This document shows, piece by piece, positions 26,427-35,374 of a DNA stretch of 64,000 nt. The position numbers and the translations under genes were made by a program. The notes under the pieces were generated by a model. It searched no databases, was not told the DNA's origin, and saw nothing but the letters and a program-made list of their open reading frames with translations. The DNA is from Flavobacteriales bacterium (GTDB lineage Bacteria > Bacteroidota > Bacteroidia > Flavobacteriales_F > PHOS-HE28), in the NCBI GenBank assembly GCA_020635715.1, contig JACJZG010000017.1, forward strand, positions 1-64,000. The letters run 5' to 3'. The first letter of the stretch is position 1. The number at the start of each line of letters is the position of its first letter.

Positions 26427-28952
26427 ATGCCAGCGAATCCGTTCCCGTTCAATGGACTCTCCGATGCGGAGGTCGCTACGGCGCGACAGGCACACGGGAC
26501 CAACGTGCTCGAGGCTCCCAGCAGCGGCGGGCTGTGGAAGGCGTTGTTGAAGATGGTGACGGAACCCATGTTCCTGCTGCTGCTTGTGGCGGCCACCATC
26601 TACTTCCTGCTGGGTGAACTGAGCGAAGCTTTCTTCATGCTCGGTGCCATCGTGCTCATCAGCACCATTTCCCTCTACCAGGAACAGCGTCGCCGCCGCG
26701 CCCTCGAAGCCCTCCAGGCCTTCACCCACCCCGTCGCACGGACCATCCGCAACGATCAGGTGGTGGAACTGCCCACGGCCGATCTCGTGGTGGGCGATCA
26801 TGTGGTGGTGTCCGAAGGAGAACTGGTGCCAGCGGATGGTGAGGTGGTGCAGGCCAACGACTTCGCCGTGAACGAGTCCATCCTCACCGGCGAAGCCTTC
26901 AGCGTCACCAAGGAGGTAAGCGCGGACAAGGCCGGTCGCGTTTACCGGGGCACACAGGCCGTGGGCGGGCTCGCCGTAGTGCGCATCACCGCCGTGGGGC
27001 CGGCCACGGAGATCGGACGCATCGGCAGCTCGGTGGCCGGCATGCAGGACGTGCGCTCACCGCTCGAGCGTCAGATCCAGCGCTTCGTACGCCAGATGGC
27101 CATCGTGGGCGCCATCTTCTTCCTCATCGTCTGGGGCCTCAACTTCCTCAGCTCCCACAGCTGGTTGGACAGCTTGCTCAAGGGCCTCACACTGGCCATG
27201 AGCATCCTCCCCGAGGAGATCCCCGTGGCCTTCACCACCTTCATGGCCCTGGGCGCCTGGCGCATGATGCGGCTCGGTGTACTTGTGAAGGATGCCAGGA
27301 CCGTTGAGACCCTGGGTGCCGCCACCGTCATCTGCACGGACAAGACCGGTACCATCACCGAGAACCGCATGGAACTCGTGGCCGTGCGACCACCCGGGAT
27401 GGCGGCACCGCTGCCCGCCGGCCAATGGACCGGTGCGGAAGCCCGCAAGCTCATCACCACCGCCATGTGGGCCAGCGAGCCGGTGCCCTTCGATCCCATG
27501 GAGATCGCCTTGCACGCGGCCTATGCCAGCCTGCCCGGGGAGGATCGTCGACCCACCTTCCGCATGGTGCATGAGTATCCGCTCGGCGGCAAACCGCCCA
27601 TGATGACGCACGTCTTCGCCAACGACATGGGGGAGCGCATCATCGCTGCCAAGGGAGCGCCAGAAGCCATCCTTGCCTGCAGCGATCTGGATGATGCCGG
27701 CCGCAGCGCGGTCATGGCCGAGGTGGAAGCCTTCGCCGGGCAGGGCTACCGCCTGCTGGCCGTGGGCGAGGCCCGCTGGACCGGAGAGGAGTGGCCCGCT
27801 GAACAGCAACACTTCACCTTCCACTACCTCGGCCTCGTGGCCTTCCACGATCCGCCCAAGAAGAACATCGCATCCGTATTCGCCAGCTTCCGCGAAGCAG
27901 GCATCCGCACCCTCATCATCACCGGTGACAATGCCATCACCGCCACGGCCATCGCCCGGCAGGTGGGTTTCCGCATCAGCGGGGAGCCGGTGAACGGGGA
28001 GGCGGTGCAGGGCATGGACGAGGAGACCTTGGGCCGGATGGTGCGTGAGCGCAACCTCTTCACCCGCATGTTCCCCGAGGCCAAGTTGCGCGTGGTGAAG
28101 GCGCTGAAGGCGCAGGGTGAAGTGGTGGCCATGACCGGCGACGGCGTGAACGACGGACCTGCGCTCAAGGCCGCGCACATCGGCATCGCCATGGGCAGGC
28201 GTGGGAGCGAGCTGGCGAAGGAAGCCGCGGCCTTGGTGCTGCTGGATGATGACCTCGGCCACATGGTGGACGCCGTGGCGCAGGGCCGCCGCATCTACGG
28301 CAACCTGAAGAAGGCCATCCGGTACATCATCAGCATCCACATCCCGATCATCCTCACGGTGGCCTTGCCGCTGATGCTCGGCTGGCTCTACCCCAACCTT
28401 TTCACGCCGGTGCACGTGATCTTTCTGGAGCTGTTGATGGGTCCCACGTGCAGCATCGCCTATGAGAGTGAACCGCTTGAGTCCGGCAGCATGAAGTGTC
28501 CTCCGCGCCGCATGGACCAAACCTTCCTATCCTGGACCGAACTGCGCACGAGTTTGGCGCAGGGCCTCGTGATCACGGTGGCCATGCTGGGCTGTTACCA
28601 GCTCGCCCTGCAGCAACAGCTGGGGGAGGAGGGCACACGCACCTTCGTCTTCACGGCCCTGGTGGTCGCCAACATCGGTCTTACCCTCGTGAACCGATCC
28701 TTTGAGCATTCGGTGTGGCGCACCCTGCGTTATCCCAATCCACTGCTGGCCGCCATCCTTGGTGGCACGGTCGCCATCCTGCTGCTGCTGCTCTACGTGC
28801 CGCTGTTCCGCGACTTCTTCCAGCTCATCACCCCCGACCTCGGACTACTGGTGACCGCCGTGTTGATGGGTATGGCCAGTGTGCTCTGGTATGAAGGGGT
28901 GAAAGCGTGGAAACGGAAGAAGGCATCCGTCCCTCCGAAATGGGCGGTCTGA
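26427..28952 (+). CDS. P-type cation-transporting ATPase (P2-like)
   Basis: 841 residues; ATG 26427 was chosen over 26382 because the P-ATPase N-domain (GLSDAEVATARQAHG) begins there. Motifs: TGEA at 154-157 in the actuator domain (usually TGES), PEEIP at 262-266 in M4, phosphorylation site DKTGT with D305, and MTGDGVND at 569-576 with GPALKAAHIGIAMG. About ten membrane helices: two near 37-75, two near 218-290 and six from about 640. The layout matches P2A/P2B (Ca-type or related) pumps. The PEEIP variant instead of PEGLP makes the ion uncertain. Inner membrane. Confidence 0.9.
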   Translation: MPANPFPFNGLSDAEVATARQAHGTNVLEAPSSGGLWKALLKMVTEPMFLLLLVAATIYFLLGELSEAFFMLGAIVLISTISLYQEQRRRRALEALQAFTHPVARTIRNDQVVELPTADLVVGDHVVVSEGELVPADGEVVQANDFAVNESILTGEAFSVTKEVSADKAGRVYRGTQAVGGLAVVRITAVGPATEIGRIGSSVAGMQDVRSPLERQIQRFVRQMAIVGAIFFLIVWGLNFLSSHSWLDSLLKGLTLAMSILPEEIPVAFTTFMALGAWRMMRLGVLVKDARTVETLGAATVICTDKTGTITENRMELVAVRPPGMAAPLPAGQWTGAEARKLITTAMWASEPVPFDPMEIALHAAYASLPGEDRRPTFRMVHEYPLGGKPPMMTHVFANDMGERIIAAKGAPEAILACSDLDDAGRSAVMAEVEAFAGQGYRLLAVGEARWTGEEWPAEQQHFTFHYLGLVAFHDPPKKNIASVFASFREAGIRTLIITGDNAITATAIARQVGFRISGEPVNGEAVQGMDEETLGRMVRERNLFTRMFPEAKLRVVKALKAQGEVVAMTGDGVNDGPALKAAHIGIAMGRRGSELAKEAAALVLLDDDLGHMVDAVAQGRRIYGNLKKAIRYIISIHIPIILTVALPLMLGWLYPNLFTPVHVIFLELLMGPTCSIAYESEPLESGSMKCPPRRMDQTFLSWTELRTSLAQGLVITVAMLGCYQLALQQQLGEEGTRTFVFTALVVANIGLTLVNRSFEHSVWRTLRYPNPLLAAILGGTVAILLLLLYVPLFRDFFQLITPDLGLLVTAVLMGMASVLWYEGVKAWKRKKASVPPKWAV

Positions 28953-28957
28953 CCTTC

Positions 28958-29008
28958 TGGTCATCTGATCAGATCATCTCATTTTCTCATTTTCTGATCA
29001 TCTGATCG
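28958..29008. repeat. GATCATCTGATC-rich dyad between converging genes
   Basis: A perfect 12-bp palindrome ATCTGATCAGAT (28963-28974), followed by CATTTTCTCATTTTCTGATCATCTGATC. It is AT-rich against the local background and lies between the ATPase end and the truncated T9SS gene. It could act as a bidirectional terminator. Confidence 0.4.
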
Positions 29009-29034
29009 CTACTCCACCGCACCAACGCCGAAGG

Positions 29035-29282
29035 CTACGGCCCCGTAACCACCACCTTCCCGCCCGCCAGCCACTTCGCCGCATCGCGCAGGTGCAGGTA
29101 GTACAAGCCGCTGGGCAAGCCGCTAACATCCAGTTGGCCGCGTAGTTCGGAGGTATTGGTTGGTACTTGCTCACGCAGCACCTCCTTGCCTTGCGCATCC
29201 AGCAGCAGGGCTTGCGCCGAACCTTCCAGCCGGTAACCCTCGGGTAGCGCCAGGCTCACCTGCACCCGTTCATGGGCCGGGG
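29035..29282 (-). pseudogene. C-terminal remnant of a T9SS-sorted protein
   Basis: About 82 codons open from the NTPase stop at 29283 to a stop at 29035, encoding a typical sorting-domain end: ALLLDAQGKEVLREQV, LDVSGLPSGLYYLHLRD, GGKVVVTGP. There is no start codon with an export signal and no upstream part on the far side of the NTPase gene. The 5' portion was therefore lost or displaced when the AT-rich segment arrived. Confidence 0.7.
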
Positions 29283-30569
29283 CTATCTATACTTCCAATT
29301 GCGGATGCGTGTGTAGACCTTGAAGACGGGGTCAGTGAATCTGTAGTACTGCTCTCGCACTTTGACAAGAACGGCAAGAGTCAACTCACCCTGCGGCTGG
29401 GTTAATTCCTTCATCAACTGCGAAGGATTCGAAACTTCCAAGTCCTTTGCTGACTTATACACAGATTCCGTAAAAATCTCATCAGCATCTTCCTCAGCGA
29501 ACAGCTTGAGCAGTAACTCACGTTGTGGAGACGATTTGACGGCTTGATGATAGATGTCCTCATATATAGTGTTTAGTCGTCCGTCACAAATTTGTTTGTT
29601 CAATTTATCAATGGATGCTCCATCAATTTCCTTTTTACCTTCCTCAAATGCGTCGAGGAGTGCTTGTTTTCCTAGTAGATGGATGAAATAGGGAAACCCT
29701 TCGGCTTGATTCGATATTACCTCCTTGGCCCCCGATGTAAATACAATAGAGTTTGATATATGGTGTTCAGCCCTTTTGATAATACCAAGCAATTCTTCCT
29801 TCGGCATCTTCTCAACCTCTATGGAATGTAATTGACGCCCTATTGAGGTGTGATTTACAATAAGCTCGGTGATAGAATTAGCTATTCCGCATATGCCAAA
29901 CTTGACAATATCATCAGAGCATGTCTTTACGAGTGAAGAAAATCCTGTTTTGTCTTTAATAACATCAAATTCGTCTACGAGTAATAGAATGCCTGATTTG
30001 GATTGGTTGTCTTTTTTGACAATTCCCAGAATGGTCTTGAACTGCTGAACTAGGTCATCGGAGAGGTGAGTGGAGTATGATATTTCCTCAGATCCACTTG
30101 CTTCAATTCCGAAACCCATGAGTCTGGCTGCACCTCCAGCATTGAACACCTCTTTGATCTGTTCAATTTTACGGTCACCAGTTTTTGTATAGGAAAACAG
30201 CGACGCATTATTGTTGTCTCCAAACAAGAAACGTTTGATGAGGTCTGACGTGTCTCTAACGTATTGATCGGCACTGATATAGATCACTATAAAATCGAAT
30301 GGTTTGCTCGGCAGAAATCTATTGAGCTTAAGCATCTTGGGTAGAATGGTGCTGCCCGTTGCAATAAGCCTAATCTGTTGTGCTATGCTCGACTTACCTA
30401 CCCCTCGAAGTCCATGTATGGCAATAAAGCTGCCTTCTTCCTGTAGGGCAAGGATTCCCTTCCTAATCTCATCCTGTCTTCCTACGAAGAACTCAGGGTC
30501 CGTTATCTCTCGCGATGGATAGAATGCCGTTTGTATTTCATCAATCTTCATGACCGTAATGTTAGACAA
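29283..30569 (-). CDS. AAA/STAND-like NTPase in an AT-rich segment
   Basis: 428 residues; ATG 30551 (MKIDEIQTAFYP) is an alternative start. After YPSREITDPEFFVGRQDEI, the usual lead-in of Orc1/STAND-type ATPases, comes Walker A GLRGVGKSS (near 54-62), a Walker B LLLVDEFD near 200-207, and a sensor-like GICGIANS near 230. Residues about 275-428 form a helical and winged-helix-like C-terminal region. The DNA is strikingly AT-rich compared with every neighbour, so recent transfer is likely. Single-gene ATPases of this kind are often defence or signalling proteins; no effector domain is recognised here. Confidence 0.75.
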   Translation of the reverse strand: MSNITVMKIDEIQTAFYPSREITDPEFFVGRQDEIRKGILALQEEGSFIAIHGLRGVGKSSIAQQIRLIATGSTILPKMLKLNRFLPSKPFDFIVIYISADQYVRDTSDLIKRFLFGDNNNASLFSYTKTGDRKIEQIKEVFNAGGAARLMGFGIEASGSEEISYSTHLSDDLVQQFKTILGIVKKDNQSKSGILLLVDEFDVIKDKTGFSSLVKTCSDDIVKFGICGIANSITELIVNHTSIGRQLHSIEVEKMPKEELLGIIKRAEHHISNSIVFTSGAKEVISNQAEGFPYFIHLLGKQALLDAFEEGKKEIDGASIDKLNKQICDGRLNTIYEDIYHQAVKSSPQRELLLKLFAEEDADEIFTESVYKSAKDLEVSNPSQLMKELTQPQGELTLAVLVKVREQYYRFTDPVFKVYTRIRNWKYR

Positions 30570-30602
30570 TCCAAGTGGATATCCTGCTAGCAGCTACGGA
30601 CC

Positions 30603-31073
30603 TCACCGCTCCTCCTTACCCTCCTCACTCTCCCCAGCGGGCATCAGCCCCTTGAAGAAGCCCATCAACGCGTTGCGCTCGGCATCGCTCAGGCGCGCCT
30701 GCGGGTGTACCCAGGTGTAGGAGGGCAGGGGCATCTTACCCTCCTCCAGCATCTCCACCGATTCCTTCGCCTTGTGCCGCTGCCACTTGTCGCGGCGCCG
30801 CCCCCATGAGCTCATATCGAATTCGGCCCGCCCCTCGTCGATGTGGTGCTGCATCCAGAAGTTCACCGGCGTGATGTAGCTGTACCACGGGTAGGTGGTG
30901 CGGTCGCTGTGGCAGTCGTAGCACGCGTTGCGCAGGAGGTCCTGCACCTCCGCAGCGGGTGCGGTAACGGTGATGAGGTCATGCTCCGGGTCGTTGGCCT
31001 GCACCGAACGATCGGGCTGGAAGGCCTGCGCCACCAAGGCGAGGCCGGGTAGGATCAGCCACTTCTTGTTCAT
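30603..31073 (-). CDS. Haem-binding domain protein
   Basis: 156 residues with an N-terminal export signal (MNKKWLILPGLALVAQAF). The sequence ACYDCHSDRTTYPWYSYITPV contains a CxxCH covalent haem site and the TTYPWYS context of the haem-binding domain family (PF14376 type), common in Bacteroidota. The tail is acidic. It is translated from an ATG overlapping the stop of the peptidase gene by 4 nt (31070-31073), so the two are probably made together. Periplasmic or membrane-attached; redox partner unknown. Confidence 0.85.
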   Translation of the reverse strand: MNKKWLILPGLALVAQAFQPDRSVQANDPEHDLITVTAPAAEVQDLLRNACYDCHSDRTTYPWYSYITPVNFWMQHHIDEGRAEFDMSSWGRRRDKWQRHKAKESVEMLEEGKMPLPSYTWVHPQARLSDAERNALMGFFKGLMPAGESEEGKEER

Positions 31074-32674
31074 CGCTTCTCGATCTCAAGCACGATCGCC
31101 ATGGCGGCCTTGCTGGCCGGCCCCGCCGCCCCGAAGGTCCTGCCGGCACTGTAGCGCATGGATCCGGCATCCTGGAGCTCATTGCCCAGCACCGCGTTCA
31201 ATCTGGCATCCATGCCCGGGGCGCTCGACGCCTTCAAGGCCGCATCCACCTTGTTGAAGTCGATGGCCTCGCGGTACACGAGGATGGTCATCACATCGGT
31301 GGTGCCCACCTCGTCCGCCGTCATGCTCTGGTCGCGCGGGAACTGGCGCGTGCCGGTGATGCCGCAATAGGGCGAATGTTTCGGCGTGTTCGGGAAGAGG
31401 AGGTAGGTGCTGCCGTCCGTCTCCTGCCCGAAGCAATAGGCGTAGCACTCCACGTTGTTCGTCATCTCCACCTTGAAGCGCGTGCCCTTGGCGATCGGCG
31501 TTTCCGTGCGGAAGGTGCGGCCGCCCACATGGCGCAGCGCGATGTAGTCGCCGGTGACATCGCCCGCCGCATCCACCACCGGCAGCCCGAAGCGGATGTC
31601 GAAGGTGGTGGGCGCCACGTCCACGCCTTCGCCCATCGGGTACACGGCGTAGGCCTCCTTCGTGAAGTGCGCGAAGTCATCGTAGCTCACCCAGGCCAGG
31701 CCGTTCTTGCCCCATTCCGGCCCCCACGAGTTCATGATCTGGAAGCCGCCCATGCCGTCCTTGTACTCGGTGTCGAACTTGTAGTCGTCGTAGCCGATCA
31801 CGCACATGGCGTGGCCGCCGAAGCCGCGCATCGCGTAGTCGCCCTGGTTGGGCAGCCACTTGTCCTGGCCCATCATGTCCTGCATGAAGCTGCCACCCAC
31901 CATCATGCCGATGACGATGGGGCTGCCCTGTGCGAGCTGCTGTTTCATGGCCGCCATGTCCACCATGCTGCGCGGATCGCCTTCCTGGGACAGCCGTTGG
32001 AAGCCTTTGATCTTGAACGGCATGGCCCGCTGCATCTCCTCGCTCGACGGCTGCTTGGCGCAGCTCTGGTCTGTGTAGGCGAACTGGCTGAAGGGGAGGG
32101 CGCCGTTCTTGCTCATCTGCTCCATGGCGCGCTGGATGTAGCTGCCCTGGCAGTCGCTGCCCTCGATCTTGATCTGGTTGTACATGTAGGCCGGACTGAA
32201 GGCGGTGCCGTTCGGGTCCTGCTCCTTGGCCGCGGCCTGCACGATGGTGCGCGCCGCATAGGCACTGGCCCAGGCCACGCAGCTGCCCTGCTGGCCTTGG
32301 TTCAACCGTTTCGGGGCGTACTTCTCCAGGCTGAAGCGTTCCGGCAGCGGTGCGTTCACGTTGTCGGTGAGCGGCTCGTAGACCTCGGCCTTGTCGTAGA
32401 CCGCCGGATCCATGTTGCCACCCGTGGCGAACTGCAGCAGCTGCGCCACGTTGCCACCGCCCTCGCCCAAACAGCCTTTGAGGCCGCCGCTGAAGTAGAG
32501 GATGCCGCCGATCACGAGCACCACGAGCATGAGCTTCGGGTTCTTCAGCAGCATGCCGATGAGCATGGGCAGCAGCGACCCGAGGCCACCACCGCCGCCG
32601 CTCATGCCGCCACGGCCACCACTGGCCCTGCGGTTCCCTTGTTGGCGTTGGTCATCGGTCATTCGGATCGGCAT
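31070..32674 (-). CDS. Membrane-anchored C1 (papain-like) peptidase with DUF4384-like tail
   Basis: 534 residues. Residues 1-35 are Gly/Arg-rich; one transmembrane helix is at about 40-63 (NPKLMLVVLVIGGILYF), preceded by a GLGSLLPMLIGML segment. The peptidase follows: QGQQGSCVAWASAYA with the catalytic Cys, GGHAMCVIGYDD with the His, and MNSWGPEWGKNG with the Asn. Residues about 365-534 resemble DUF4384 (TRFKVEMTNNVECYAYCFGQ ... YLLFPNTP). Domain order suggests an envelope-anchored peptidase. It is co-translated with the haem-binding gene. Substrate unknown. Confidence 0.85.
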   Translation of the reverse strand: MPIRMTDDQRQQGNRRASGGRGGMSGGGGGLGSLLPMLIGMLLKNPKLMLVVLVIGGILYFSGGLKGCLGEGGGNVAQLLQFATGGNMDPAVYDKAEVYEPLTDNVNAPLPERFSLEKYAPKRLNQGQQGSCVAWASAYAARTIVQAAAKEQDPNGTAFSPAYMYNQIKIEGSDCQGSYIQRAMEQMSKNGALPFSQFAYTDQSCAKQPSSEEMQRAMPFKIKGFQRLSQEGDPRSMVDMAAMKQQLAQGSPIVIGMMVGGSFMQDMMGQDKWLPNQGDYAMRGFGGHAMCVIGYDDYKFDTEYKDGMGGFQIMNSWGPEWGKNGLAWVSYDDFAHFTKEAYAVYPMGEGVDVAPTTFDIRFGLPVVDAAGDVTGDYIALRHVGGRTFRTETPIAKGTRFKVEMTNNVECYAYCFGQETDGSTYLLFPNTPKHSPYCGITGTRQFPRDQSMTADEVGTTDVMTILVYREAIDFNKVDAALKASSAPGMDARLNAVLGNELQDAGSMRYSAGRTFGAAGPASKAAMAIVLEIEKR

Positions 32675-32709
32675 GGTCGCTTGGTGTTGGTGGTACGGAT
32701 GGGCTGTGC

Positions 32710-33030
32710 TCAGGGACGGAAACGCTCCTTCCCCGTCAATAGACGCCAGAAGAGGATGAAGTCACTGGCCAGGCTCCAGAGCGGGTATTGGAAGGTGGCG
32801 GGCTTGTTCTTCTCGAAGAAGAAGTGGCCCACCCAGGCGAAGCCGTAGCCACCCAGTGGGATCAGCAGCAGCCACCAAGCGTTGCGTTGGGTGATGGCAA
32901 GGATGATCCACACGGCGATGAGGCCGGTGCCGATGAAGTGCAGCAGGCGGCTCGTCGGGTTTTGGTGCTCGGTGAGGTAGAAGGGGAAGAACTCCTTCAG
33001 CGAGGTGAAACGCTCGGTGGGTGCGGCCAT
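32710..33030 (-). CDS. DUF962/Mpo1-like membrane protein
   Basis: 106 residues with FPFYLTEHQNPTSRLLHFIGT at the N-terminus. This His-bearing motif of the DUF962 family is shared with yeast Mpo1, a dioxygenase acting on 2-hydroxy fatty acids. Two or three membrane helices follow, with GYGFAWVGHFFFEKNKPATF, the second His motif, between them. The length is typical of bacterial members. Likely an inner-membrane protein in lipid metabolism. It runs in the same direction as the peptidase gene with a 35-bp gap. Confidence 0.8.
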   Translation of the reverse strand: MAAPTERFTSLKEFFPFYLTEHQNPTSRLLHFIGTGLIAVWIILAITQRNAWWLLLIPLGGYGFAWVGHFFFEKNKPATFQYPLWSLASDFILFWRLLTGKERFRP

Positions 33031-33178
33031 CGCGATGGGGCTGGATCCGAAATGTAGGGTGCTTGGTTGGAATGCGGCACCTCTACCACAGAGTCACACA
33101 GGAATGCATGGACCGCAGATGACGCTGGTCCGGAGAGTTGGATGGAGCCTCGCCTGCGGCTCGGCTGTTCGGGATAAG

Positions 33179-33262
33179 AACCACAGATGAACGCAGATGG
33201 ACACAGATATGGATATCGCTGTGGTGGCATTCATCTGTGTGTATCGGTGTTCATCTGTGGTT
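33179..33262. repeat. Inverted repeat with CCACAGATGAAC ends
   Basis: Left arm 33179-33208 and right arm 33233-33262 match at their outer 14 bp (AACCACAGATGAAC) and inner 8 bp (ACACAGAT), with the middle 8 bp diverged. Related fragments occur at 26294-26324, around 33105-33120 and at 53470-53512. The rest of the 33031-33403 gap holds nothing recognised. Confidence 0.65.
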
Positions 33263-33384
33263 CCTTCTTGTACTTCACTTCTTCGGCAGGCTTTCGCAGT
33301 ACGGGATGGGTCGGTGGTGTATCGCGCATGCTTGTGATGATCATCGCATCACTACGTGCCCGGTCCCGCTGCGGTGAACAACGG

Positions 33385-33411
33385 TTGGCAGGGCCCTCGC
33401 CGCTACCTTTG
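33385..33411 (+). promoter_or_regulatory. Bacteroidota-type promoter for bshC, nearly leaderless
   Basis: TACCTTTG at 33404-33411 matches TAnnTTTG exactly, with TTG at 33385-33387 sixteen bases upstream. Only 6 bases separate the -7 box from the ATG at 33418, so the transcript would have almost no leader. Confidence 0.6.
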
Positions 33412-33417
33412 CGCCCC

Positions 33418-35007
33418 ATGCCCGTGGAGCGCCTCGCCTACGCCGATACCGGTCGCTTCGCGGCGCCGGTGATCGATCACCTGGCGAACGACCCCTTCAT
33501 CCGGCACTTCCTCGACCTTCCTCCTGATCGCGACGGACTGCGCCGTTCTGCGGAGCGCGTGGACTTCGATCCCGGCAAGCGCGCCGTGCTCTGTGCGGCC
33601 TTGGACGAACAACACGCCGCGCTCGATCTGCATCCAGCGGTGCGGGAGAACCTGCGTCGCCTGCGCGATCCGCGTGCGCTCACCATCACCACGGGGCACC
33701 AGCTCTGCCTCTTCACCGGCCCGCTCTACGTTCCCTACAAGATCCTCAACGCGATCAGGCTCGCACGGGAAGCCACGGAGCTCCTTGGTCGTCCGGTGGT
33801 GCCCGTGTTCTGGATGGCCACCGAGGACCACGATGCGGCGGAGATCGACCACGCGGTGATCAACGGTCGCACCATCCGCTGGAAGGGCGCGGTGGGCGGT
33901 GCGGTGGGCCGCATGCACCTGCGTGGGATCGGCGAACAAGTGGAAGAGGCCATTGCAGCACTGGGTGAAGGAGAAGGAGTGGATCACCTCGCGCGTCTCC
34001 TGCGCGAAGCCTACCACGAGGACCGCACCCTGGCCGAGGCGACACGCCATTTCATCCACGCGCTCTTCGGTCACCACGGCCTGGTGATCGTGGATGGGGA
34101 TGATCCCGCCTTGAAACGGCTCTTCGCACCCATCATCACCGAGGAACTCCTGAACCAGGTGGCGCAACGCACGGTGGCCTACGCCGATGAGCGGATCAAG
34201 GAGCGTTATACCGTACAGGCGCATGCACGCGAGATCAACCTCTTCCACCTGCGCAACGGCCACCGCTCGCGCATCGTCCAGGAGCAGGACCACTACCAGG
34301 TGCTCGATGGCGGTCCGCGATGGACGCTCGATGAGCTGCTGGCCCGCGTGGAGGCCCACCCGGAGGACTTCTCGCCGAACGTGCTCCTGCGCCCCGTTTA
34401 CGAAGCGACCATTCTGCCGGACATCGCCTACATCGGTGGTGGCGGTGAACTCGCGTATTGGATCCAGTTGCATTGGCTCTTCCAGGCCATGCGCGTGCCC
34501 ATGCCGGTCTTCTTCCTGCGCACGAGCGCGGCGACGATCAGCGCGAAGCACCGCCAGCAATGGAAGGAGCTGGGCTTGGATGTGAAGGACCTCTTCCGGA
34601 AGGTGGATGCGGTGAAGACCGAGGTGGCCGCGCGGGACGCGGGCTTCCGCACGGAACTCACCGCCGAACGGGCCGAGCTCGAAAGACTGTATGCCACGAT
34701 CGGCGAAATGGCGACCGCTGCGGATGGTTCCCTGGAGGGTGCCGTGGCGGCGCGCAAGCAACAGGCCCTGCGTGGACTGGATCGACTGGAGAAGGGGCTG
34801 GTGCGTGCGGCGAAGCGCGATCAGGCCGTGGCCATGCAACGCATCGATGCCATACACCACGCGCTTTTCCCCGGTGGTGGATTGCAGGAGCGGCGAGACA
34901 GTTTCCTGCCGGTGATCGCTGCGCACGGGTTGACCGCTGTGGATACCTGGCTGGACCTGCTCGATCCGTTGGATCCGACGTTCGCGTTGGTGGGTGAGGA
35001 AGGGTGA
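33418..35007 (+). CDS. bshC: Bacillithiol biosynthesis cysteine-adding enzyme BshC
   Basis: 529 residues, the normal length for BshC, the putative cysteine ligase that turns glucosaminyl-malate into bacillithiol. Recognisable family segments are TITTGHQLCLFTGPLYVPYKI (about 84-104), PVFWMATEDHDAAEIDH (about 124-140), SRIVQEQDHYQVLDGG, LRPVYEATILPDIAYIGGGGELAYW and the C-terminal helical coiled-coil region. ATG 33418 is chosen because it follows the TACCTTTG box and starts the BshC homology; the frame is open further upstream through repeat DNA. Cytoplasmic. No other bsh gene is in the window. Confidence 0.93.
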   Translation: MPVERLAYADTGRFAAPVIDHLANDPFIRHFLDLPPDRDGLRRSAERVDFDPGKRAVLCAALDEQHAALDLHPAVRENLRRLRDPRALTITTGHQLCLFTGPLYVPYKILNAIRLAREATELLGRPVVPVFWMATEDHDAAEIDHAVINGRTIRWKGAVGGAVGRMHLRGIGEQVEEAIAALGEGEGVDHLARLLREAYHEDRTLAEATRHFIHALFGHHGLVIVDGDDPALKRLFAPIITEELLNQVAQRTVAYADERIKERYTVQAHAREINLFHLRNGHRSRIVQEQDHYQVLDGGPRWTLDELLARVEAHPEDFSPNVLLRPVYEATILPDIAYIGGGGELAYWIQLHWLFQAMRVPMPVFFLRTSAATISAKHRQQWKELGLDVKDLFRKVDAVKTEVAARDAGFRTELTAERAELERLYATIGEMATAADGSLEGAVAARKQQALRGLDRLEKGLVRAAKRDQAVAMQRIDAIHHALFPGGGLQERRDSFLPVIAAHGLTAVDTWLDLLDPLDPTFALVGEEG

Positions 35008-35040
35008 GCTGGGGAGTTCTTTTCCCCACATAGACATGGA

Positions 35041-35374
35041 GACCGCCTGCGGCGGGAGTGCGGGATGAATGCAATTAACCGCAGAGAGCGCAAAGGACGC
35101 AGAGGAATGCGCTGAGGTAGCTGGAAATGCGAGAGCGCAGAGAGACTGCCTGCGGCGGGAATGCGATGAAGAATGCGATCTGAACGCAGAGAACGCAAAG
35201 AGCGCGGAGGAATGCGCTGAGGTAGCTGGAAATGCGAGGGCGCGGAGCGGCCGCCTGCGGCGGGAATGCGATGATGAATGCGATCTGAACGCAGAGAGCG
35301 CAAAGGACGCAGAGGAATGCGCTGAGGTAGCTGGAAATGCGAGGGCGCAGAGAGTCCGCTTGCGGCGGTTTGGA
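35041..35374. repeat. 105-bp tandem repeat, three copies plus a partial one
   Basis: The segment CGCAGAGARCGCAAAGRRCG starts at 35080, 35185 and 35290. Each copy continues with GGAATGCGCTGAGGTAGCTG and CTGCGGCGGGAATGCGATGA. A partial unit begins at 35041. It fills the space between bshC and the end of the large T9SS gene. The period is divisible by three and lacks stops, so long false frames cross it. Confidence 0.85.

Noticed and set aside
27639..27655. GCCAAGGGAGCG in the P-type ATPase gene as another conserved-loop hairpin
   Set aside because: No complementary arms and encodes the normal protein sequence.
35080..35374. Possible CRISPR array
   Set aside because: Long 105-bp units without unique spacers.
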